From: Candidatus Latescibacterota bacterium
Lineage (GTDB): Bacteria; JAAXHH01; JABIQT01
Reading direction: 5' to 3'
Assembly: GCA_018667995.1 (NCBI GenBank)
Contig: JABIQT010000419.1
Coordinates: 1 to 5,368 of the forward strand
DNA: 5,368 nt
The position numbers and the translations under genes were made by a program. Shown here one piece after another: positions 1-5,368 of this stretch (position 1 is the stretch's first letter; every line of letters starts with the position of its first letter). The notes beneath the pieces were generated by a model, which did no database searches, was not told the origin of the DNA, and saw nothing but the letters and a program-made list of their open reading frames with translations.

Positions 1-291
1 ACCGTATGCCGCTTTGAGCATGATGCTACCCATTACCTGTGGCGACTCCAGTTCATCCAGATCTGCTTCCGTAACCAGATGTCTGGCATCTGAGAAAGCG
101 CCCTCAAGCGCATCCTCCAGGGGATAGTGTTCAGGCTTCAGCATGTGAAGTGATCCGAGCAGGTACACGGTATTCGTGGGTGATTGGACCTGCCAGAGCG
201 TATGTCGATCCTGAGCTTCCAGCGGAGTCGTGGCTATGAAAGCAGCAAGGAAAATGGCGAGGCACAAGTACCGCCGCAGACGCATAATCAT
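1..291 (-). CDS. TraB/GumN family protein, N-terminal 97 residues (runs off the window edge)
   Basis: Members of this family (PF01963, related to animal TIKI proteins) are predicted metal-dependent proteases or hydrolases, and bacterial ones are often exported. Translated from the ATG at 291, the protein opens with a positive stretch (MRLRR, residues 3-7), a hydrophobic core (about 9-20) and a small-residue site before Gln27. This is a plausible Sec signal peptide with cleavage after LEA. The mature start reads LWQVQSP (32-38), then VYLLGSLHML (42-51), which contains the GxxH motif G46-S-L-H49, then VTEADL (73-78) with the conserved acidic residue. That order is typical of TraB/GumN N-termini. 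An AGGAG site (297-301) sits 5 nt before this ATG; the in-frame ATG at 285 is possible but spaced 11 nt. The gene lies 88 bp downstream of the pmbA-like gene on the same strand, with no clear terminator between, so co-transcription is likely. The second GxxH motif is outside the window. Confidence 0.8.
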   Translation of the reverse strand, partial: MIMRLRRYLCLAIFLAAFIATTPLEAQDRHTLWQVQSPTNTVYLLGSLHMLKPEHYPLEDALEGAFSDARHLVTEADLDELESPQVMGSIMLKAAYG

Positions 292-379
292 GTATACTCC
301 TATATTTTCCGTCGTAAATCCATCGTCATGGGAACCTGGTGCAAGCAATCAGGAAGCGACTTCGACACGGAGTTCGATG

Positions 380-1744
380 TTAGATGGCATCGCTCACACT
401 CGACAGATTGAAGTCGCGAACTTTCAGTGCTGGAGCGACAATTGGCGTAGAAACAGAGCTGTTCTCACTGGCACAGACCTGGACTGATCTCCCCAACATT
501 TCAACGTTCTGAAGCAATTCTGCAAGCGACTGATTGAACCTGAAGTTATTGACTGGGCGGCTGACCTTTCCATTCTCGATCAGGAATGTGCCGTCCCTCG
601 TCAAACCTGTATACGAGATGGTTCGTGGGTTAAGTCCTCGGATATACCAGAATCTGGTAATCAGGACACCACGCCGGATGGATCTTATCATGTCGGATGT
701 GGAATCGCTACCGCCAAGCATTAGGAGGTTGGACGGGCGAGGTTTTGATGCCGTGTCGCTTCGTTCAGCCCAGAACCGTGAGTAGTTCAGATTTCGTAGT
801 ACGCCCTTGTCCACCCATACTTCGGAGCGGGCAGGAAGGCCTTCTCCAGAGAATGGAGCGGTCTCTGCATCTCGTGATGAGGGATCGCTGACCAGGGAAA
901 CGCGCGAATCGAATAGATGTTCTCCGATTCGATTTTCGCCCACCTCCGTGCCAGAGAAGAATGATCTGCCTTCGTCCGCGCGTCGCGCATCAAACGCCCC
1001 GAGCATACGCGACATCAACATACCCACTGCGGTTGGTTCAAGAACCACGGTGTACTTACCGGGATCCAGGGCCGAGGAACTGCGCCACTCCAAGCATTTG
1101 CGCACCGCATCTATACCGATGCGTTCATTCTCAATATTTCTCCAGTCGCTGCCTTGATCGCCAGCCCAACCGGAAGACTTGCCTTCAGGCGTGCGCGCCG
1201 TCAACGTAGACGCCACACCTGTGGAGCTGTGGTATGCGAAAAGGTCGTTCGTCGTGGCAAGGGCCATGGAGCCGGCGCGAACATCCATGTAACCCGCTGC
1301 GACCGTATCGGTCAGTCTGGCCTGCTCGATTGCGTAGTTCATGGCCGACGCTCGTGCATCAGGTGATAGATCGCCGGTAGAATCATAATAACCGGCCACC
1401 GTATCGTACTGCTGCGGCCCCAGCTCGTCCATGTACTCGGGATTCTCGGGCGAAATGCGCGCCATGTCCTCGGACTTGCGAACCGCAGTCTCAAGACCGG
1501 CCTGGTCGAGACTATTGGTCCGGAGAGATGCCAGTCGTTTGCCGAACCCACTCGTTATCTGGACGGAAATATCCTCACTCCCGCCCGCGGTCGTAACCCG
1601 ATTGGTAGCTGTCCTCGTAAATCCTCGCCATCCGGATAGAATCTGGACTCTGGCGTGATCCGCCTTCGAGAGTCCCAGAACACGACTACAAAGGGCGCGG
1701 GTTTCGCTCTCAGTCAATCCATATCTGCTGGTCTTCTGGGGCAT
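380..1744 (-). CDS. pmbA: PmbA/TldE family protein, predicted non-catalytic partner of TldD
   Basis: In E. coli, TldD and TldE (PmbA) form a complex that trims modified or unfolded peptides such as microcin B17 precursor and CcdA; TldE lacks the metal motif. Here the product is 454 residues, close to the usual 450. It shows the family layout: an N-terminal domain with FTRTATNRVTTAGG (about 42-55), a central LDPGKYTVVLEPTAVGML segment (226-243) where TldD would have HExxxH but this protein has EPTAVG, and a C-terminal domain ending in APALKVRDF (438-446). I chose the ATG at 1744 because AAAGG (1752-1756) lies 7 nt upstream and the family similarity begins just after it. An in-frame GTG at 1813 would add 23 residues that do not resemble the family and has a weak ribosome site. 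No signal peptide is visible from either start. It lies 79 bp behind the tldD-like gene and is probably in the same operon. Confidence 0.88.
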   Translation of the reverse strand: MPQKTSRYGLTESETRALCSRVLGLSKADHARVQILSGWRGFTRTATNRVTTAGGSEDISVQITSGFGKRLASLRTNSLDQAGLETAVRKSEDMARISPENPEYMDELGPQQYDTVAGYYDSTGDLSPDARASAMNYAIEQARLTDTVAAGYMDVRAGSMALATTNDLFAYHSSTGVASTLTARTPEGKSSGWAGDQGSDWRNIENERIGIDAVRKCLEWRSSSALDPGKYTVVLEPTAVGMLMSRMLGAFDARRADEGRSFFSGTEVGENRIGEHLFDSRVSLVSDPSSRDAETAPFSGEGLPARSEVWVDKGVLRNLNYSRFWAERSDTASKPRPSNLLMLGGSDSTSDMIRSIRRGVLITRFWYIRGLNPRTISYTGLTRDGTFLIENGKVSRPVNNFRFNQSLAELLQNVEMLGRSVQVCASENSSVSTPIVAPALKVRDFNLSSVSDAI

Positions 1745-1751
1745 GGCAAAA

Positions 1752-1756
1752 CCTTT
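1752..1756 (-). promoter_or_regulatory. Ribosome binding site deciding the pmbA-like start
   Basis: The minus strand reads AAAGG here, 7 nt before the ATG at 1744. The alternative GTG at 1813 has only a GAG two bases upstream. This, together with where family similarity begins, favours the shorter 454-residue product. Confidence 0.55.
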
Positions 1757-1768
1757 CAGATCCTGTAC

Positions 1769-1791
1769 GACATGGAGCGCTGCTCCACATC
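1769..1791 (-). repeat. Inverted repeat / RNA hairpin between the tldD-like and pmbA-like genes
   Basis: On the minus strand GATGTGGAGC, a 3-base loop AGC, and GCTCCATGTC form a 10-bp stem with a perfect inner six pairs (TGGAGC/GCTCCA). The two imperfect positions are G-U wobbles in minus-strand RNA but would be C-A mismatches in plus-strand RNA. This fits a structure in the operon transcript. No U-run follows, so it is not a standard intrinsic terminator. It lies 25 nt upstream of the preferred pmbA start, beyond the ribosome site, and could affect mRNA processing or relative expression; that role is inferred. Confidence 0.5.
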
Positions 1792-1823
1792 GCGGGCGAG
1801 CCAAATAAACCACAACTCGTGGA

Positions 1824-3482
1824 TCAGGCGGTGTTTATAATATCGACATCTCTGAAGAGTGAAACAGGGCAACCGTGAGAAACAGCATTGGACTGTCCGG
1901 GTTGTCCTTTTGCATCGCCAAATGTGGTGCCCAGATAGTAGGTATCTTTCCCACCAATGGCAGCCAGAGAGTTCCAGAATTCCGGTGTCCGTCCTACGTA
2001 GGCTACGTCGCGAAGCATTCGATCCTTCTTACCGTTCTTGATTTCCCAGAATACCTGCCCGGCAAATTGGAAGTTGTACCGTTGTTGGTCGATAGAATAG
2101 GACCCGTTACCCTCAATTAGAATGCCGTGGTCCGTCTGAGCGATAATATCCTCCTCAGACAAGTTATCCTCCCCTGGCATGAGACTCACATTGGGCATGC
2201 GCTGAAACGGAATGCTCGCCCAGGTCTGCCCATAGGAACATCCGTGGCTACGGGTAATGCCCGTGTATTCTTCTATCCAAGCCGCCTGTTCCCGCGTGGT
2301 CTGATAGTCTACAAAGGTGCCATCTTCAATAATCGACCACGTATCGGCGGGAACAGCCTCATCGTCATATCCAACCGTGGCGCCACCCCCAACCTGGGTA
2401 CGATCTCCCTGGAAATTCATAAAATCCGGTCCCATTCGCAGTTTATTCAATACCGCTTCAGGCGGATGAAGATACGACGTACCGGCATAGTTCGCCTCAT
2501 AGCCTAGTGCCCGGTCCAACTCCGTCGGATGCCCCACGTTCTCATGGATAGTGAGCCAGAGGTTTGATGGATGCAGCACCAGGTCCCACTTTCCTGCATC
2601 CACCGGCGCCGCGGATAGCTTCATCACGGCATCTTCGCCCCAAGCGGGTGCGTTGCCGGGAAGATCCAATCCCTGTACATATTCCCACCCAAGGCTGGCA
2701 GCCTCCGCAACAGCACCTCGAGACTGGAAATCGCTTCGATCTGATGATACAGCGGTAATGTTCACACTTGGGCTGATCCGCAGCAAAGTCTGTTGGATGA
2801 GGCTGCCGTCTGTTGTAGCCAGAAGACGTGCCTCTTTTACAGACGAAAATCCACTCGAAACAAAGCTCACACCCGGTACGGAGAGTGCGGCTTCATTTGT
2901 CCTGAACAGGAGATCCGCTTTGTCCTCGATGGAAACCTCGAACGGATCAATTTCGTGAGGAGTCTCCCAATATACATTCTTAGTTACATCCACCGGCGCG
3001 AGGGTTACTTCAGATGGTGCAATCTTGTTGTTGGCGCTGGCGATGTTCACAGCCTCCCGGGCCGTCCGAATTACGTCATCCCGGGTTAACTTGTGTGTGG
3101 CGGAGAATCCCCAGGATCCCCCTACCAACGCCCGGATGCCAATACCATATGAATCGCTGCTAGAAACTCCGGTAATCTGTTTCTCGCGACTGCGGATCGA
3201 CTCGAACCAGTGGCGGCTGATTCGGACATCGCCGTAGTCGGCGCCGGCAGATTTGACCTCGTCGACCGCGAGCAATATCAACGATAGCTCACTGGCGTCC
3301 GGCGAGAAGCCGTCTCCCACAGGTGAACTGCAGCCGAATCCACCCGGTACCGCGAGCAATCCCAGTCCGGCGGCGCCCGTGAGTTTCATGAAGTCGCGCC
3401 GGCTCATTCGCTGGTCTACTGCGTGCTGAAGGGCTTTCAGGTAGTTTCGGGCCAGCAAATCATCATCGGTACGAACAGGCAT
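1824..3482 (-). CDS. tldD: TldD-like metalloprotease with twin-arginine signal
   Basis: TldD proteins are zinc-dependent proteases that work with PmbA/TldE. This 552-residue product carries the TldD metal motif HENVGH (H313, E314, H318). It also shares the family block from GTFVDYQTTREQAA (388-401) through PFQRMPNVSLMPG (425-437) and GILIEG (453-458). The C-terminal tail KGQPGQSNAVSHGCP (525-539) matches the TldD end. It is longer than E. coli TldD (about 480), partly because of an N-terminal Tat signal: SRRDFMK (27-33), a mild hydrophobic stretch (34-50) and GFGC ending at Cys51. That Cys could be a poor lipobox. Export through Tat, with residence in the periplasm or at a membrane, is predicted. 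The cysteine that binds metal in E. coli TldD seems replaced here by about Asp523; the remaining Cys residues are 415 and 538. The start at 3482 is supported by GGAGG (3489-3493), 6 nt upstream. It is the first gene of the minus-strand cluster. The symbol is used at family level; strict orthology to E. coli tldD is not shown. Confidence 0.9.
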   Translation of the reverse strand: MPVRTDDDLLARNYLKALQHAVDQRMSRRDFMKLTGAAGLGLLAVPGGFGCSSPVGDGFSPDASELSLILLAVDEVKSAGADYGDVRISRHWFESIRSREKQITGVSSSDSYGIGIRALVGGSWGFSATHKLTRDDVIRTAREAVNIASANNKIAPSEVTLAPVDVTKNVYWETPHEIDPFEVSIEDKADLLFRTNEAALSVPGVSFVSSGFSSVKEARLLATTDGSLIQQTLLRISPSVNITAVSSDRSDFQSRGAVAEAASLGWEYVQGLDLPGNAPAWGEDAVMKLSAAPVDAGKWDLVLHPSNLWLTIHENVGHPTELDRALGYEANYAGTSYLHPPEAVLNKLRMGPDFMNFQGDRTQVGGGATVGYDDEAVPADTWSIIEDGTFVDYQTTREQAAWIEEYTGITRSHGCSYGQTWASIPFQRMPNVSLMPGEDNLSEEDIIAQTDHGILIEGNGSYSIDQQRYNFQFAGQVFWEIKNGKKDRMLRDVAYVGRTPEFWNSLAAIGGKDTYYLGTTFGDAKGQPGQSNAVSHGCPVSLFRDVDIINTA

Positions 3483-3542
3483 GATGATCCTCCGGTATTA
3501 TGGACGGGAAAGAGTTCCTTCGTGAGTTTGGTAATCGGCCAT

Positions 3543-3571
3543 ATTCTCACATTTTGTAGAGAGGATGTCAA
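3543..3571 (-). promoter_or_regulatory. Candidate sigma70-like promoter for the tldD-pmbA cluster
   Basis: The minus strand shows a perfect TTGACA -35 (3566-3571), a 17-bp spacer and GAGAAT (3543-3548) as a 4/6 match to the -10 consensus. Transcription would begin near 3536, giving a leader of roughly 54 nt that includes the GGAGG ribosome site. A reading with GAATAT at 19-bp spacing is poorer. Found by eye only; if the host uses Bacteroidota-type promoter motifs, the match would be chance. Confidence 0.45.
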
Positions 3572-3600
3572 CGGAAATATCCATAGACGCCAAATACCGC

Positions 3601-3629
3601 TTCACCTCGTATTCGACCTTCATTATATT
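3601..3629 (+). promoter_or_regulatory. Candidate sigma70-like promoter for the STAS gene
   Basis: TTCACC (3601-3606), a 17-bp spacer and TATATT (3624-3629) resemble a sigma70 promoter, with a start near 3636 and a leader of about 72 nt before the ATG at 3708. It is back to back with the minus-strand candidate, about 30 bp apart. An 8-bp palindrome GTTCGAAC (3631-3638) overlaps the expected start. Identified by eye. Confidence 0.4.
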
Positions 3630-3697
3630 GGTTCGAACAGCCCACTCCACAAGCTTTCGAATGTCCGAATACAACCCGCCTTAACCTGCAGTTCAAC

Positions 3698-3701
3698 GGA
3701 G
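3698..3701 (+). promoter_or_regulatory. Ribosome binding site deciding the STAS gene start
   Basis: GGAG lies 6 nt before the ATG at 3708. The reading frame stays open upstream to 3423, but that extension overlaps the start of the divergent tldD-like gene and has no STAS-like content. This site and the domain boundary fix the start at 3708. Confidence 0.6.
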
Positions 3702-3707
3702 CATACC

Positions 3708-4052
3708 ATGGTCATCCCCGAGCAGATAATAGACGGTGTGACGGTGTTTTCACCCAAGGGAAAACTCCTGAGTACCGTTGACTATGAAGAATTCCGTAAC
3801 AGAATCCACAAGCTGAAGGTTCCCCCAATCCGAGGTGTCGTATTCGACATGAGTGGGGTGGACTTTATCAATAGTAGCGGTGTGAGCATGCTCATCGCGG
3901 GACTGAAGATTCTGAGAGAAGCTGACCGCGACCTCAGGTTGGCCGGAATGAGCCCCATCGCACAGAAAGTAATCGTGAAGGTCTGCGGGCTTGGTGAGGT
4001 GTTTGAAATCTACGACTCAGTCGGTCAGGCAGTGGCAAGTTTCGAAGCGTAG
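3708..4052 (+). CDS. Single-domain STAS protein, anti-sigma-factor antagonist type
   Basis: The product is 114 residues, the usual size for stand-alone STAS proteins such as SpoIIAA and RsbV. In those systems an unphosphorylated antagonist binds an anti-sigma kinase and frees the sigma factor. The sequence has the expected order: a first beta strand with GVTVFSPKGKL (10-20), the helix of VDYEEFRNRI (24-33), then VVFDMSGVDFINSSGVSML (44-62). Ser56/Ser57 occupy the position of the phosphorylated serine in the D-S-S-G motif; here it is N55-S-S-G58. The C-terminal part (LRLAGMSPIAQKVI, KVCGLGEVFEIYDS) fits the final strand and helix. It lacks any membrane segment and should be cytoplasmic. No RsbW-like kinase, PP2C phosphatase or sigma factor is in the window, so its partner is unknown. 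It is divergent from the tldD-like gene. Confidence 0.85.
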   Translation: MVIPEQIIDGVTVFSPKGKLLSTVDYEEFRNRIHKLKVPPIRGVVFDMSGVDFINSSGVSMLIAGLKILREADRDLRLAGMSPIAQKVIVKVCGLGEVFEIYDSVGQAVASFEA

Positions 4053-4101
4053 ATTAGGAATCTTCATCATACCAGCGTCACAAGTGTCACGCGCAAAATG
4101 C

Positions 4102-4127
4102 AGGAGCGCAGCACGACTGAAGCTCCT
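4102..4127 (+). terminator. Weak inverted repeat downstream of the STAS gene, possible terminator
   Basis: AGGAGC (4102-4107) and GCTCCT (4122-4127) are a perfect 6-bp inverted repeat around a 14-base loop, 50 bp past the STAS stop. The tail after it is only moderately T-rich (TTGATCTTATT), so termination would be inefficient if it happens at all. It may simply be chance. Confidence 0.2.
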
Positions 4128-4165
4128 CAGTTGATCTTATTCGTCTCCCCAATAAAGTATAGTAG

Positions 4166-5026
4166 ATGAAATACCGTTCATTTGGCGATACTGGCATTGC
4201 CGTAAGCGAGATTGCCCTAGGTGGCCTGTTGGCAAGGTACGAGGGTGTCTGCGGGCATCCTTCTGCCCAAATCAAGAAGAACATCTATCTTGAAGCGTTG
4301 GCACAGGGTATCTCGCTGTTCGACATGGGCTATGGTGACGAAGTCTACATACCGGATGAACTGAAAGGGAATAGTGGCTCACATTCCTTTGCCCTCAAGT
4401 TCACCGCACCCGACCCCGATATGCTCCGGTTCACGGTACAATCACATCTGACGAATCTCCACCGTGATGCCATCGATATCCTTCGAATACACCACAAGGA
4501 CTTCGTCGCTAGTGACAGACTGCGAGAGACCATCTATGCGCTACGCGAATCTGGAGAGATCAGGAGTCTGTGCCTGATCCGACACTACCTGGACGACCAG
4601 CGGGACTACATCGAGAGTGGTCCAACGGAAGAATCGGACGGTGATCTCGTCATGTACAACTATGTATGTCGAGGGCAATCCACCGGGATCGACAAAGCTA
4701 TGGAACAGGGCAAGGGTGTTCTGGTGATGAAGGCCCTCGGTGGGCAGTGGATCGGTTGGGACGATAAGGTCAGCCCACACTGGTCCCGGACAAAAAAGGA
4801 AGCCCTCCCGGAATTCGCTCCTAAGCGGGACAAAGTCGCTGAAAATCTGGATCTTATCTATCCTGTCTCAGTGGGGCCTTGGGTGGATTTGGCCGAGGCG
4901 GGGCACGACCGACCCCGCACTTCCGCGGCGGTACAGTGGGCCCTTCAGAATCCTGGCGTCAGCAGTGTCCTGGTGGCAGTATCCAGTGTCGACGAACTGG
5001 AAGAACTCCTGGATGTGGTCCATTGA
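4166..5026 (+). CDS. Aldo/keto reductase family oxidoreductase
   Basis: Aldo/keto reductases (PF00248) are NAD(P)H-dependent TIM-barrel enzymes that reduce aldehydes and ketones; the substrate here cannot be told. At 286 residues it is near family length. The N-terminus MKYRSFGDTGIAVSEIALGG (1-20) is the classic start, FDMGYGDE (52-59) holds Asp53 and Tyr56, FALKFT (75-80) holds Lys78, and IDILRIHHKD (103-112) holds the catalytic-type His109. Later blocks ALRESGEIRSL (125-135), VLVMKALGG (185-193), AVQWALQNPGVSSVLV (255-270) and the following SVDELEELL fit the family's cofactor-binding C-terminal half. Asp-Tyr spacing is three instead of the usual five. The start is set by homology, although no Shine-Dalgarno site precedes it (AT-rich AATAAAGTATAGTAG). 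There is no signal peptide. It is followed after 48 bp by the membrane protein gene on the same strand and may be co-transcribed with it. Confidence 0.85.
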   Translation: MKYRSFGDTGIAVSEIALGGLLARYEGVCGHPSAQIKKNIYLEALAQGISLFDMGYGDEVYIPDELKGNSGSHSFALKFTAPDPDMLRFTVQSHLTNLHRDAIDILRIHHKDFVASDRLRETIYALRESGEIRSLCLIRHYLDDQRDYIESGPTEESDGDLVMYNYVCRGQSTGIDKAMEQGKGVLVMKALGGQWIGWDDKVSPHWSRTKKEALPEFAPKRDKVAENLDLIYPVSVGPWVDLAEAGHDRPRTSAAVQWALQNPGVSSVLVAVSSVDELEELLDVVH

Positions 5027-5074
5027 TCGGCGTTCTCGGAAGATGCTGCTCTCCCGTACCATCAGCGTACCGCA

Positions 5075-5368
5075 ATGAAACGTAATCCCCTGAGAGATCA
5101 GGCCACTCCTCATAAATCCCAACACGAAGATGTAGGAACCACTCTCACCCCGAGCAGCCTTTCATCAGGGATGACGGTCCGTGCCGTAGTCCTTGGCCTG
5201 ATACTGGCGCTGGGCGTCGCACTATGGACGCTCCATGCCTCCTTTCAGCTGCGCGCTTCACATCTGACCGTCTCTCATCTCCCAGTGGCGGCTCTATTTC
5301 CATTCTTCCTGGTCGTCTTCGTCTTTAACGGGTTTCTTAAGCGATTTGCTCCGAAGCGTGTCTTCACA
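5075..5368 (+). CDS. Polytopic membrane protein resembling DUF6785, N-terminal 98 residues (runs off the window edge)
   Basis: This open frame continues past the window end. After a polar N-terminal segment of about 32 residues comes MTVRAVVLGLILALGVALW (33-51), the first membrane helix. Then LRASHLTVSHLP (59-70) leads into a second hydrophobic stretch (about 70-88), closed by LKRFAPKR (88-95). The pattern of a TxRA..LG helix, a short polar link ending in HLP, a second helix and LKR.APR resembles the N-termini of DUF6785 family membrane proteins, which have many helices and no known function. The match is from memory and is moderate. ATG 5075 is used because no other start lies between it and the in-frame stop of the upstream gene. 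ATG 5171 (Met33), right where family similarity begins, is the alternative. Neither has a well-spaced ribosome site. It lies 48 bp after the aldo/keto reductase gene with no terminator seen. Confidence 0.65.
   Translation, partial: MKRNPLRDQATPHKSQHEDVGTTLTPSSLSSGMTVRAVVLGLILALGVALWTLHASFQLRASHLTVSHLPVAALFPFFLVVFVFNGFLKRFAPKRVFT

Noticed and set aside
292-379. Short inverted repeats (for example CCAT/ATGG) between pmbA and the traB-like gene as a terminator
   Set aside because: Stems are only about four pairs and no T-run follows on the minus strand.
807-1366. Plus-strand open frames opposite the pmbA-like gene
   Set aside because: They are antisense shadows of a well-supported family gene, with no recognisable domains or ribosome sites.
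1745-1813. GTG start adding 23 residues to the PmbA-like protein
   Set aside because: It has a weak ribosome site, no family-like residues and would run through the hairpin. It cannot be fully excluded, since it would leave only a 10-bp gap after the tldD-like gene.
3631-3638. GTTCGAAC palindrome as an operator
   Set aside because: It overlaps the expected STAS transcription start, but an 8-bp palindrome occurring once is too little to claim a regulator site.
3423-3707. Upstream extension of the STAS reading frame to 3423, giving 209 residues
   Set aside because: It overlaps the divergent tldD-like start, crosses both promoter candidates, has no STAS-like content, and a GGAG site sits right before the ATG at 3708.
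4077-4090. GTCAC-AAGT-GTCAC direct repeat after the STAS gene
   Set aside because: It is a single 5-bp repeat with no further copies, so chance is the simplest explanation.
5027-5074. Possible readthrough fusion of the aldo/keto reductase with the membrane protein, as both share a frame
   Set aside because: Sharing a frame has a one-in-three chance, and no readthrough signal or fusion precedent was seen.
1-5368. CRISPR arrays, tRNA or rRNA genes, insertion sequence ends or integrase genes
   Set aside because: No regularly spaced repeats, cloverleaf-like segments, transposase motifs or terminal repeats were found on either strand by reading.

Overview
The window looks like chromosomal DNA of a Gram-negative bacterium, with six protein genes and no sign of mobile DNA. 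The evidence is a twin-arginine (Tat) exported TldD-family protein, a Sec-signal TraB/GumN-family protein, good Shine-Dalgarno sites on several genes and moderate GC content (by eye a little over 50%). Tat-signal TldD proteins paired with a PmbA/TldE protein, and DUF6785-type membrane proteins, suggest an environmental, probably uncultured lineage such as the FCB or PVC superphyla. That placement is inference and no marker gene fixes it.

Left arm, minus strand (1-3482): read in its own direction, the order is a Tat-signal TldD-like metalloprotease (3482 to 1824), a PmbA/TldE-like partner (1744 to 380), and the first 97 residues of a TraB/GumN-family protein (291 to the window edge). No intergenic terminator is obvious, so the three may form one operon for peptide or protein processing in the cell envelope. 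The TldD-like protein carries HExxxH. The partner lacks it, as expected for the TldD/TldE heterodimer. The TldD/PmbA junction holds a compact hairpin that pairs best as RNA of the minus strand and lies upstream of the preferred PmbA start.

Centre (3483-3707): a divergent intergenic region of about 225 bp. It contains a sigma70-like promoter candidate for each arm, with 17-bp spacers.

Right arm, plus strand (3708-5368): a small single-domain STAS protein (anti-sigma-factor-antagonist type), an aldo/keto reductase with a compressed active-site segment, and, 48 bp further on, the first 98 residues of a polytopic membrane protein resembling the DUF6785 family. The STAS protein has no kinase or phosphatase partner in the window. 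The reductase and membrane protein may be co-transcribed.

No CRISPR array, tRNA, rRNA, insertion sequence or clearly new defence system was seen. The points most worth a second look are the exported/unexported TldD-PmbA pair, the replacement of the TldD metal-binding cysteine position, the intergenic hairpin, and the altered Asp-Tyr spacing in the aldo/keto reductase.
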